Source: Herbaspirillum sp. ST 5-3
Lineage (GTDB): Bacteria; Pseudomonadota; Gammaproteobacteria; Burkholderiales; Burkholderiaceae_D
Reading direction: 5' to 3'
DNA: 64,000 nt
NCBI RefSeq assembly: GCF_004804275.1
Contig: NZ_STGI01000003.1
Span: 248,001-312,000 of the forward strand
The translations under genes and the position numbers were made by a program. This document shows, one piece after another, positions 9,810-17,901 of this stretch (positions are counted from its first letter, which is position 1; the number at the start of each line of letters is the position of its first letter). Under the pieces are notes generated by a model that saw only the letters and a list, made by a program, of their open reading frames with translations, was not told the origin of the DNA and ran no database searches.

Positions 9810-9886
9810 GCGGCTGTAGCTCAGCTGGATAGAGTACTTGGCTACGAACCAAGGGGTCGTGGGTTCGATTCCTGCCAGCCGCACCA
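9810..9886 (+). tRNA. tRNA-Arg (anticodon ACG)
   Basis: A full cloverleaf can be folded: acceptor GCGGCTG pairs with CAGCCGC, the D-arm contains AGCTCAGCTGGATAGAG, the anticodon stem CTTGG/CCAAG encloses CTACGAA with anticodon ACG, and the T-arm has GGTTCGATTCC. CCA is genomically encoded at 9884-9886. It reads CGN arginine codons after A34 deamination to inosine. Confidence 0.97.
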
Positions 9887-9915
9887 GAAATACGCTTGAG
9901 AGATCAGGCACCAAG

Positions 9916-9950
9916 AACGGGTTAGTGTTAAAAGCGCTAACCCGTTTTTC
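9916..9950 (+). terminator. Rho-independent terminator after tRNA-Arg
   Basis: AACGGGTTAG (9916-9925) pairs perfectly with CTAACCCGTT (9937-9946), 11-nt loop, followed by a T-rich run (TTTTTC). It is placed 30 bp after the tRNA. Confidence 0.85.
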
Positions 9951-10358
9951 TTTGGGCGCGCGGTAACTGCGCCTTCCTCATCCGGCGAGGTGACGTCGCC
10001 TTGTCGTGCCTCCCGGGGCGATGATTCTTCGTTGTTGCGCTCAATCGCAGCCGCGCCCCCAAAGCAATGCCTACCAGACGGATGCCGCCAAGGCATCTGC
10101 ATGCCCGCCGAATGTGATTCAATTCCTGATCTTCGCGCGCTTTTCGCCAATGTCCGAGCGCAAACTTTGGTCACACTCACTCACCGGCCTTTGATCTCGT
10201 TCAAACCCGTCGCAAGGACTTGCACGGGATAATGAGTCGACTCTTCGCCAATCATCTCTTCCTGCCAGGAGCCTGTTCAAGCTGGGCTCGCCCGCGCGAT
10301 CCGCAGACGCTCCCACCGATACAGGCACCGACTGCCACAGCTGTTGCTAGGAGGCGCC
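9951..10358. other. Intergenic region before the acyl-CoA reductase gene
   Basis: No supported gene. Frames on both strands lack start signals and recognisable domains. The promoter for the lipid cluster should be here, but no clear -35/-10 is seen. Confidence 0.5.
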
Positions 10359-12347
10359 ATGCGATATTTCGTTACCGGGGGAACCGGCTTTATCGGGAAA
10401 AGGCTGGTTCGAAAGCTATTGGCGCGGGGGGATGCCACCGTCTATTTCCTCATGCGAGAGGAAAGCCGCGACAAACTTCCTGCCTTGTTTGACTTCTGGG
10501 GCGTCGAGGAGGGAAGGGCCGTACCGGTGTTCGGCAATGTGCGCGCGACGCGTCTCGGCATTGCGGACAGCGATCTGGACGCCCTGTCCGGGAAGATCGA
10601 CCATTTCTTTCACCTTGCGGCGATTTACGATCTCAATGCGGAAGCCGCGCCGCAGGTGGTGACGAACGTCGAAGGCACGCGTCACGCGGTCGCACTCGCC
10701 AAACAGTGGCGGGCCGGGTGTTTTCATCATGTCAGCTCGATTGCGGCTGCCGGCTTGTATCAGGGCAGCTTCCGTGAAGACATGTTTGAAGAGGCGGAAA
10801 ACCTCGACCATCCGTATTTCAAGACCAAGCATGATTCGGAAAAGATCGTGCGCGACGAATGCGAGGTGCCGTGGCGTGTGTATCGCCCCGGCATGGTGAT
10901 CGGTGATTCGTCCACGGGTGAAATGGACAAGATCGACGGTCCGTACTATTTTTTCAAGCTCATCCAGCGTTCGCGGCAGATCCTGCCGCCGTGGATGCCG
11001 TCCGTGGGACTCGAAGGCGGGCGCCTCAATATTGTGCCGGTCGATTTTGTCGTTGATGCGATGTGTCATATCGCGCATCTTCCCGGGCTTGACCGGCAGT
11101 GCTTCCATCTGACCGATCCGAAGCCCTTGCGCGTGGGCGAGGTGTTGAATGTCTTCGCGCGCTCCGCGCATGCGCCGACCATGAGCCTGCTGATCAACGG
11201 CGCCTTGTTCGGCTTTATCCCCGAGTCAATTCGGCGCGGCGTGATGGAGATGGAGCCGGTGCGCAAGATCAAGGATGCCGTCATGGCGGACCTTGGGCTT
11301 CCGGACGATATCATGCAGTTCGTCAATTACCCGACGCGCTTCGACAATCGCCAGGCCGCCGCCGCTCTCAAGGATAGCGGCATCGCATGTCCGCGCCTGG
11401 AGGATTATGCGGACCGCATCTGGGATTACTGGGAACGCCATCTCGATCCTGATCTGTTTGTCGATCGCAGCCTGCGTGGTCGCGTGGCGGGGAAAACGGT
11501 GCTGGTGACCGGCGGTTCGTCCGGTATCGGCCTCGCTACCGCGCACAAGCTTGCGGAGGCCGGCGCGGTCACCTTGATTTGCGGACGCGACGAGGCAAAG
11601 CTGGCGGCGGCGAAAAGCGAAATTGCCGAGCGCGGCTTCGAGCTTGGCACCTATCAGGTCGATCTCTCGGACATGGAGGATTGCGATCGTTTTCTGCAAG
11701 TCCTGCTCGCCGAGCGCGGCGGAGTCGATATTCTTGTCAACAACGCAGGGCGTTCGATACGCAGGCCGATCGAGGCCAGCTTTGACCGCTTCCATGATTT
11801 TCAGCGAACCATGCAACTGAATTACTTCGGGGCATTGCGAATCACGATGGGATTGCTGCCGTCGATGCTTGCACGCCGCTCCGGGCAGGTGGTGAACATT
11901 TCGTCCATCGGCGTGCTGACCAATGCACCGCGCTTTTCCGCCTACGTTGCTTCGAAGGCGGCGCTGGACGCATGGACCTTGTGTGCGGCGTCCGAGTTTG
12001 CCGACGTCGGGATCAAGTTCACGACCATCAACATGCCGCTGGTGCGCACGCCGATGATTGCACCGACCGCTGTCTACCGCGATATCAGCGCGTTGCGGCC
12101 GGATGAGGCGGCCGATCTCGTGGTGCAGGCGATCATACACGCGCCGGTGCGCATCGCGACGCGGGTGGGCGTCGCCGGACAGGCAATCCATGCGCTCACA
12201 CCGCGCGTGGCGCAGTTCATCCTTAACGCGATGTTCCGCATGTTTGCCGAAACGGAAGCGGCAGCCGGCAAGGAGGGAGCAAAGGCACCGCTGCCGTCTG
12301 CGGAGCGGCTTGCAATGCAGAACCTGCTGCGCGGCCTGCACTTCTGA
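10359..12347 (+). CDS. Alcohol-forming fatty acyl-CoA reductase (two-domain, Marinobacter FAR-like)
   Basis: 662 aa from ATG 10359, preceded by AGGAGG at 10349-10354. The N-terminal half is an extended-SDR/male-sterility-type reductase: Rossmann MRYFVTGGTGFIGKRL and catalytic YxxxK in HPYFKTKHD. The C-terminal half, from about residue 375, is a classical SDR: TGGSSGIG, NNAG, NISSIG and YVASK. This fused architecture and length match bacterial fatty acyl-CoA reductases of the Marinobacter (~660 aa) and mycobacterial AcrA1 type, where one domain makes the aldehyde and the other is thought to complete reduction to the fatty alcohol using NADPH. The next gene is a wax ester synthase, which would esterify that alcohol. 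Confidence 0.85.
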   Translation: MRYFVTGGTGFIGKRLVRKLLARGDATVYFLMREESRDKLPALFDFWGVEEGRAVPVFGNVRATRLGIADSDLDALSGKIDHFFHLAAIYDLNAEAAPQVVTNVEGTRHAVALAKQWRAGCFHHVSSIAAAGLYQGSFREDMFEEAENLDHPYFKTKHDSEKIVRDECEVPWRVYRPGMVIGDSSTGEMDKIDGPYYFFKLIQRSRQILPPWMPSVGLEGGRLNIVPVDFVVDAMCHIAHLPGLDRQCFHLTDPKPLRVGEVLNVFARSAHAPTMSLLINGALFGFIPESIRRGVMEMEPVRKIKDAVMADLGLPDDIMQFVNYPTRFDNRQAAAALKDSGIACPRLEDYADRIWDYWERHLDPDLFVDRSLRGRVAGKTVLVTGGSSGIGLATAHKLAEAGAVTLICGRDEAKLAAAKSEIAERGFELGTYQVDLSDMEDCDRFLQVLLAERGGVDILVNNAGRSIRRPIEASFDRFHDFQRTMQLNYFGALRITMGLLPSMLARRSGQVVNISSIGVLTNAPRFSAYVASKAALDAWTLCAASEFADVGIKFTTINMPLVRTPMIAPTAVYRDISALRPDEAADLVVQAIIHAPVRIATRVGVAGQAIHALTPRVAQFILNAMFRMFAETEAAAGKEGAKAPLPSAERLAMQNLLRGLHF

Positions 12348-12367
12348 TCTTGGCGAGCTTCCACCAA

Positions 12368-13786
12368 ATGAGCCTTGTGATGACCGAACGCGAGCCGATG
12401 TCGCTGATTGATGCTGCCTGGTTGCGGATGGATCGTCCGACCAACCTGATGATGATCTGCGGCATGATGATGTTCGCGGACAGGCTGGACCTGGAGGACG
12501 TGCGCGAGGTGATACGCACGCGCATGCTGTGCTTCCGGCGCTTTACGCAACGCGCGGTACGTGACAGCTCGCCGTACTGGGAGACGGATCCGTATTTCGA
12601 TCTGGACTGGCATGTGCGCCACATCGCCTTGCCGCGCTCCGGTGATCTGGAAGAGGTGGTGAGCGATTTGATCAGCACGCCGCTCGATCCAAGCAAGCCG
12701 ATGTGGCAATTTCATGTTGTCGATACGGAGTCGGGCAGCGCGCTGGTGATGCGGATACATCACAGCTATGGTGATGGTTTTGCACTGACGTACGTCCTGG
12801 CGACAATGACCGATACGGAGCCCGGCAATCCGCGCAATCCGCTGGGCGACCTGGGGCGCAACGACGACACGCGCAGTGCGTGGGAGCGCATATTGGGGCC
12901 GGCATCTGAAGTCGTGAGCGGGGCCTATCGCGCCGCGCAGACGCTGGCGAGTGCCGGATGGGACCTTGTATCGGAGCCTTCCCGTCTTGTCCAGTATGGC
13001 GAGGCGGGCCTGGGGTTGGCCCGGGATGCGGCCGTGATTGCCGGCATGACGCCGGATTCGCCAACCCGCTTCAAGGGACCGATGGGGGTGATGAAACGGG
13101 CTGCCTGGGCATCGCCGCTCTCGCTGTTCGAAGTGAAGGCGGTGGCCGAGGCGTTCGGATGTTCGGTCAATGACGTCCTGCTGTCCTGTGTGGCCGGCGC
13201 CTTGCGCGCCTATTTGCTGGAGCAGGGCGATGATGTGGAAGGCGTGGAGATTCGCGCGCTCGTGCCGGTCAATCAGCGCCCGCCGGGCCGGGTGACCGAG
13301 CTGGGGAATGACTTCAGCCTGGTATTCGTCAGTTTGCCGGTCGGGATCGAGGATCCTATCGGGCGAATGCTGGAAATGCGCAAGCGGATGAACGAGCTCA
13401 AAAGCTCCAGGCAGCCGCTGGTCGCAATGGGCATTCTGATCAGCATGGGGCTATTGCCGGAGGACATGAAGGAGCGGGTACTTGAGGCGCTGGCCGCCAA
13501 CGCGAGTGCGGTGATCACCAATGTGCGCGGCTCTGCGAAGCCGCAGTATTTCGCAGGAAAAAGAATCGAGCGCCAGGTGTTCTGGGTGCCGCAATCGGGC
13601 GGCATCGGCATGGGCATCAGCATTCTCAGCTATGCGGGGAACGTCGACTTCGGCGTCGCCACGGACGTTCAGCGCGTGCCGGATCCGGCCACGCTCGTCA
13701 GGCGTTTCACGGATGAGTTTGAAGCCACGCTGCTGACGGCATTGCTCATGCCCTGGCCTGGCGAACCGGCGCGAACCGATCCCTGA
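12368..13786 (+). CDS. Wax ester synthase / diacylglycerol acyltransferase (WS/DGAT)
   Basis: 472 aa if started at ATG 12368; a TTG at 12350 and an ATG at 12380 are alternatives, and none has a strong ribosome site. The catalytic HHxxxDG motif is intact (IHHSYGDG, His131-His132 by this start), with the preceding SKPMWQFHV strand (PLW-like) and the later NDVLLSCVAGALRAYL motif of the family. The enzyme transfers an acyl chain from acyl-CoA to a fatty alcohol (wax ester) or diacylglycerol (TAG), usually at the membrane or lipid-body surface. Starting within 25 bp of the acyl-CoA reductase stop, it forms a compact wax ester module. Confidence 0.9.
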   Translation: MSLVMTEREPMSLIDAAWLRMDRPTNLMMICGMMMFADRLDLEDVREVIRTRMLCFRRFTQRAVRDSSPYWETDPYFDLDWHVRHIALPRSGDLEEVVSDLISTPLDPSKPMWQFHVVDTESGSALVMRIHHSYGDGFALTYVLATMTDTEPGNPRNPLGDLGRNDDTRSAWERILGPASEVVSGAYRAAQTLASAGWDLVSEPSRLVQYGEAGLGLARDAAVIAGMTPDSPTRFKGPMGVMKRAAWASPLSLFEVKAVAEAFGCSVNDVLLSCVAGALRAYLLEQGDDVEGVEIRALVPVNQRPPGRVTELGNDFSLVFVSLPVGIEDPIGRMLEMRKRMNELKSSRQPLVAMGILISMGLLPEDMKERVLEALAANASAVITNVRGSAKPQYFAGKRIERQVFWVPQSGGIGMGISILSYAGNVDFGVATDVQRVPDPATLVRRFTDEFEATLLTALLMPWPGEPARTDP

Positions 13787-13982
13787 CATCGCCGTTCCGG
13801 CGGCGCATGACGCCATGTTTCGCACATCAGAGGGTCGGGTTTTCAACACGATTGTGCATCAACTGATTTAGCGCAAAGAGTGGCTGCGCACTCAAGAGCA
13901 TCTTCTCAACAAATACGGGAGAGTCGGAGCAGACGGCGCAAGAAAGCGTCGCACTTCGCAGCTTGATTGATCGAGTGTGCTC

Positions 13983-15701
13983 ATGGAAAAGATCTGGTTG
14001 AAGAGCTATCCGGCCGGCGTCCCGGCGCAGGTCCCCGTGGACGAAAGCGCTTCGCTCAAGACGATGATGGAATCGGTCTGCACGCGGTTTTCGAACCGGC
14101 CGGCATTCGGCAATCTCGGTGCGTCGATTACCTATGGCGAGCTGGAGCATTTGTCGCGTTCGTTCGCGGCCTATCTGCAGACTGCCTGCGGCATGCAGAA
14201 AGGCGACCGGATCGCGATCATGCTGCCGAATCTGCTGCAGCAGCCGGTCGCGCTGTTCGGCGCCTTGCGCGCGGGATGCGTGGTGGTCAATACCAATCCG
14301 CTGTACACCGCGCGCGAGCTGCAGCATCAGCTCGCCGATTCCGGCGCCAAGGCGATTGTCGTGCTGGACAACTTTGCCCATATTGTGCAGGAAGTGCTGC
14401 CGAGAACCGAAGTCCGGCATGTCCTCGTCAGCCGCCTCGGAGATCTGCTCCATTTCCCGAAGGCGCAGATCGCGAATTTCGTCGTCCATCATGTCAAGCA
14501 CATGGTCCCTGCATGGCACATCGACGATGCCGTCGCCTTGCCCGACGCGCTTCATCGCGGGGAGTCGATGCCTTTGCTCGATATCCCGTTAAGCGCCGAG
14601 GATGTGGCCTTTCTTCAATACACGGGCGGGACGACAGGCGTGCCCAAGGGCGCGATCCTGACGCATGGCAACGTCCTGGCCGATGTGCGGCAGACCGTCG
14701 CATGGATTGCCGGCGTGCTGGAAGAGGGAAAGGAGACGGCGGTCATTCCCTTGCCGCTCTATCATGTGTTTGCGCTGACCGCCATGCTCTCGTTTTTCAC
14801 ATTGGGGGCGACCAGCCTGCTGATCACCAACCCGCGCGATCTGCCTGCCTTCATCGAGGAGCTCAAGCATACGAAGTTCAGCGCGATGATCGGTGTCAAT
14901 ACGCTGTTCAATGCCTTGCTCAATGCGCCGGGCTTCGAGCATGTGGACGTGAGCGGCGCGAAGATCATCGTCGCCGGCGGCATGGCGGTGCAGCGCGCGG
15001 TGGCGGAAAAATGGCATCAGGTAGTGGGCATGCCGATCATCGAGGGTTATGGCCTGACCGAGACCTCGCCTATCGTGTGCGCCAACCGGCTCGATATCGA
15101 CAAGTACACCGGCACGGTGGGCTTGCCCATTCCATCGACCGAGGTGGCGATCCTGGATGACGAGGGCAATGAACTGCCGCTGGGTACGTCCGGGGAGATC
15201 TGCGTGCGCGGGCCGCAGGTGATGAAGGGTTACTGGAACCGGCCGGAAGAAACCGCGCATGTGTTCACTGACGGCGGCTGGTTGCGCACCGGCGATATCG
15301 GCTTCATGGACGAAAACGGTTACGTGAAGATCATGGACCGCAAGAAGGACGTGATCATCGTTTCCGGCTTCAAGGTGTTCCCCAACGAAGTGGAAGACGT
15401 GATCGCAATGCATCCGGGCGTGCTTGAAGTGGCGGCGATTCCCGCTGTCGATGCGCAATCCAATGAAGCGGTCAAGGCGGTCATCGTCAGGAAAGATCCG
15501 GCGCTCACCGTCGAAGAGATTATCGAGCATTGCAGGAAAAACCTCACGCCCTACAAGGTGCCGAAGTATGTCGTGTTCCGGAACAGTCCGATGCCGAAGT
15601 CGAACATCGGAAAGATACTGCGGCGAATCGTGAGGGAGGAAGAGGAACACGCGACGCGGGGCGATGTTGCAGAGAGCGGTTCCGTGCAGGAAGCGTATTG
15701 A
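13983..15701 (+). CDS. fadD: Long-chain fatty-acid--CoA ligase
   Basis: 572 aa. The start at ATG 13983 is preferred over GTG 13977 because MEKIWLKSYPAGVP aligns with the N-terminus of FadD proteins. The ANL-superfamily motifs are complete: P-loop-like YTGGTTGVPKGA, GYGLTETSP, GEICVRGPQVMKGYW, the hinge TGDIGFMDENGYVKIMDRKKD and a late lysine in KSNIGKILRR. It activates fatty acids to acyl-CoA by an acyl-AMP intermediate, feeding beta-oxidation or the reductase and WS/DGAT just upstream. A gap of 196 bp separates it from the WS/DGAT gene, so it may have its own promoter. Confidence 0.92.
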   Translation: MEKIWLKSYPAGVPAQVPVDESASLKTMMESVCTRFSNRPAFGNLGASITYGELEHLSRSFAAYLQTACGMQKGDRIAIMLPNLLQQPVALFGALRAGCVVVNTNPLYTARELQHQLADSGAKAIVVLDNFAHIVQEVLPRTEVRHVLVSRLGDLLHFPKAQIANFVVHHVKHMVPAWHIDDAVALPDALHRGESMPLLDIPLSAEDVAFLQYTGGTTGVPKGAILTHGNVLADVRQTVAWIAGVLEEGKETAVIPLPLYHVFALTAMLSFFTLGATSLLITNPRDLPAFIEELKHTKFSAMIGVNTLFNALLNAPGFEHVDVSGAKIIVAGGMAVQRAVAEKWHQVVGMPIIEGYGLTETSPIVCANRLDIDKYTGTVGLPIPSTEVAILDDEGNELPLGTSGEICVRGPQVMKGYWNRPEETAHVFTDGGWLRTGDIGFMDENGYVKIMDRKKDVIIVSGFKVFPNEVEDVIAMHPGVLEVAAIPAVDAQSNEAVKAVIVRKDPALTVEEIIEHCRKNLTPYKVPKYVVFRNSPMPKSNIGKILRRIVREEEEHATRGDVAESGSVQEAY

Positions 15702-15754
15702 GCGCATGAAGTCTCGTTTTTATCCATCTGGCCAAAACGACGAAGGGAATCAAC

Positions 15755-16318
15755 ATGACTAGCAAATCGACTAAATCCGAGCATCTCGACAATCCCCGAT
15801 TTTTCGAAGCGGTGCGCAATTCGGCCGAGCAGATCTGGCAGGCCGGGCTTGGAGCATTTGCCAAGGCGCAAAAAGAGGGTGAGGAGATGTTCTCCAGACT
15901 GGTTCAGGAAGGCGCGGAAGTGCAGCGGCACGCGCAGCATCTCGCCGAGGACAAGGTCGGCGGACTGACCGGCGCCGTCAGGAATATGGCGGAAAACCTC
16001 GGCGTGCAGGCTTCCGGTTCGTGGGAAAAGCTGGAGAACGTGTTCGAAGAGCGCGTGTCGCATGCCTTGCATGCGCTGGGCGTGCCGAACCGAAGCGATA
16101 TCAAGGCGCTGACCACGCAGGTCAGCGAATTGCGCAAGTCGGTCGACGCACTCGCTGTCAAGAAGGCGCCTGAAAAAGCTGCGGCGAAGAAACCTGCCGC
16201 CAAGGCGGCGAAGAAGCCGGCTGCGACGAAAGCCGCCAAGGCAGGCTCCGCGAAGATTGCGCCAAGAGTCTCGGCGCGCAGAGGAACGGTCGCGGCTCCA
16301 AGCAGGATGAGCCACTGA
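15755..16318 (+). CDS. Phasin, PhaF/PhaI family (granule-associated protein)
   Basis: 187 aa. Residues ~10-130 form the amphipathic helical phasin domain (SAEQIWQAGLGAFAKAQKEG ... VPNRSDIKALTTQVSELRKSVDAL). A basic tail rich in KPAAKAAKK repeats (~140-180) resembles histone H1 and in PhaF binds DNA. Such proteins coat PHA granules and help segregate them. Placement after acyl-CoA metabolism genes supports a storage-granule role; coating of wax or TAG bodies is also conceivable but is inference. The ATG is 53 bp after fadD, with AAGGGAA before it. Confidence 0.9.
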   Translation: MTSKSTKSEHLDNPRFFEAVRNSAEQIWQAGLGAFAKAQKEGEEMFSRLVQEGAEVQRHAQHLAEDKVGGLTGAVRNMAENLGVQASGSWEKLENVFEERVSHALHALGVPNRSDIKALTTQVSELRKSVDALAVKKAPEKAAAKKPAAKAAKKPAATKAAKAGSAKIAPRVSARRGTVAAPSRMSH

Positions 16319-16334
16319 CGGTTTTCGCTGCGGC

Positions 16335-16364
16335 GTCGGCCGGAGCGGAGTGTGCCCGGCCGGC
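16335..16364. terminator. GC-rich hairpin between convergent phasin and DUF411 genes
   Basis: GTCGGCCGG (16335-16343) pairs with CCGGCCGGC (16356-16364), 12-nt loop, including one G-T pair. There is no U-tract on either side, so its role as a bidirectional terminator is tentative. Confidence 0.4.
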
Positions 16365-16382
16365 CTGAGGAATTTGCCGCAA

Positions 16383-16799
16383 TCAGTCCATCGAGAAGGA
16401 CCGGCCCGCGAAATCGTAGGTGATCAGCGAGCCGTCCTGTTTGCCCATGCCGGGTGCATTGGTTGGCATGCCGGGCACGGCGACGCCTTTCACCGCAGGG
16501 CGTGCGATCAGCTTGTTGACCGCCTTGGCGGGCACGTGGCCTTCGATGACCTGGCCCGACTTGTCGATCACGGCGGTGTGGCAGGACATCATCGATTCGG
16601 GAACGCCAAAGCGTTTCTTGATCGACGACATGTCATCCGAGTTGACGGCCTTGACCTTGAAACCCGCTTCGCGAAGATGGGCAATCCAGCCTTCGCAGCA
16701 GCCGCAATTCTTGTCCTTGTAGACGGTAATCGCTTCGCCTGCAGCGAAGGCGATGCTGTATGTCGCAGTGAGCAGCGCGGCAATGATGAATTTTTTCAT
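16383..16799 (-). CDS. DUF411 family periplasmic metal-binding protein
   Basis: 138 aa with a Sec signal peptide (MKKFIIAALLTATYSIAFA). The mature part carries the family hallmark KNCGCCEGW (CGCC), a VPESMMSCHTAVID segment and VKGVAVPGMPTNAPGM. DUF411 proteins are commonly encoded beside copper-handling genes and are thought to bind Cu, but the function is not firmly settled. It lies 69 bp downstream of a DsbD-alpha-like gene on the same strand, suggesting a two-gene periplasmic thiol/copper unit. Confidence 0.85.
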   Translation of the reverse strand: MKKFIIAALLTATYSIAFAAGEAITVYKDKNCGCCEGWIAHLREAGFKVKAVNSDDMSSIKKRFGVPESMMSCHTAVIDKSGQVIEGHVPAKAVNKLIARPAVKGVAVPGMPTNAPGMGKQDGSLITYDFAGRSFSMD

Positions 16800-16868
16800 G
16801 GCTGTTTCCTTGATGGCATTGTGGCTAGCTTGATGTTCCCGAAAACGGGAACACGCTCCCGGCGTTCA

Positions 16869-17366
16869 TTACGGTAGAGTGAGATTGATTGTTTTTTCAA
16901 TCGGCGGATAACACACGCCCAGCTTTTCGTGGCACCCCTGATAGGACGCCGTCAGCGTGATCTTGTTGGCCTTGCCGCTGCGGTTCAATGTCAGTTCCAC
17001 CGGTACGGCTTTTCGATAGACTTCGGTCTTGCCGAAAATCTGGTCGACCTTCATTTCACCGGGCGGCAGCTTGATCGCGCTGATGGCCACGCCGTTGGCA
17101 TCCTTGAGTGCAAAGCGGATCTTGTCCTTGTAAAGGTAGTAGCCGGGCGCCGGCAGCAGTTCGGCCTGCAGCACGTTCGGGCCTTTGACTGCGACCTTCA
17201 GCTTGAAAGCCAGGTCCGGCTCAATCAACTCGTCCGGCTTCGGGCTGGCGAACAGTCCGCTCAAACCTTTTTGTGCGCCGGGTGCGGGAGATTGCTGGGC
17301 AAATGCAGGCAGTGCCGCGCCCAGGCTCACGGCAGCGATAGCGTAAAGTGCGAATCGTTTCTTCAT
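16869..17366 (-). CDS. Free-standing DsbD N-terminal (alpha) domain protein
   Basis: 165 aa with signal peptide (MKKRFALYAIAAVSLGAALPAFA). The remainder matches the immunoglobulin-fold N-terminal domain of DsbD: KIRFALKDANG, and the redox pair context YQGCHEKLGVCYPP, whose two cysteines shuttle electrons to periplasmic partners in DsbD. The transmembrane beta and thioredoxin-like gamma domains are absent. The protein must therefore work with a separate CcdA/DsbD partner or act as a thiol chaperone. The pair with the downstream DUF411 gene suggests a role in copper or cytochrome maturation (inference). Confidence 0.85.
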   Translation of the reverse strand: MKKRFALYAIAAVSLGAALPAFAQQSPAPGAQKGLSGLFASPKPDELIEPDLAFKLKVAVKGPNVLQAELLPAPGYYLYKDKIRFALKDANGVAISAIKLPPGEMKVDQIFGKTEVYRKAVPVELTLNRSGKANKITLTASYQGCHEKLGVCYPPIEKTINLTLP

Positions 17367-17901
17367 TTCGGGAATCCCAATCCATATGTCGAGGGCATAT
17401 TGAATTCAAGCAAAGAACATGCCGTTTTGCGAGGCCGGGAGGCGACCTGGATGACGCGGCATCCTTCCCGACAGGGCACGAATATTCCCTCCGACGCATC
17501 CGGGTAATACCACTTACGCATTAAGCGCTATTGCGGTTCTGCTGCCATCCTCATATATTTATTGCTCAGTAGAAATTTCTTTTGTATCCTTCCGGTTGAG
17601 TCAGGACTAGCTCGAACAAAATTCCGGCGCGTCCGCCCGTCCCGCACGGCTTATCCTCTTCCATCCCAGAGCTCCGCACAATGTCACTAGGAAGCATCAA
17701 CATCCGACATCGCCTCGGCGTCGGATCCGGCTTGGTGCTGCTACAGACGGCCACCTCGATTGTGGCCGGATTAGTCAGCTTTTTTCGCATCGCCCTGCAT
17801 CGACGCTGCATGACCGAAACGGTACGGGCGGCAGAGGGCTCCGTCAGGATTGCAGATCGGACACGCACCGCTCTTCGGTTCGCTTGAGGGTGCGCTGAGC
17901 G
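17367..17901. other. Divergent promoter region with possible chemoreceptor gene remnant
   Basis: The region separates the DsbD-like gene (minus) from the GGDEF-EAL gene (plus). Apart from the 68-codon frame at 17681-17887, no gene is supported. Promoters for both neighbours should be here but no strong boxes are recognised. Confidence 0.5.
17681..17887 (+). pseudogene. Possible N-terminal remnant of a methyl-accepting chemotaxis protein
   Basis: The frame begins with SINIRHRLGVGSGLVLL, reminiscent of the N-terminal cytoplasmic tail and first membrane helix of MCPs (NLKIGTRLxxGFGLVLL), then a hydrophobic stretch to LVSFFRI. It ends after 68 codons, before any periplasmic or signalling domain. 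It could also be a chance frame. It sits 14 bp ahead of a membrane sensor gene. Confidence 0.3.
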
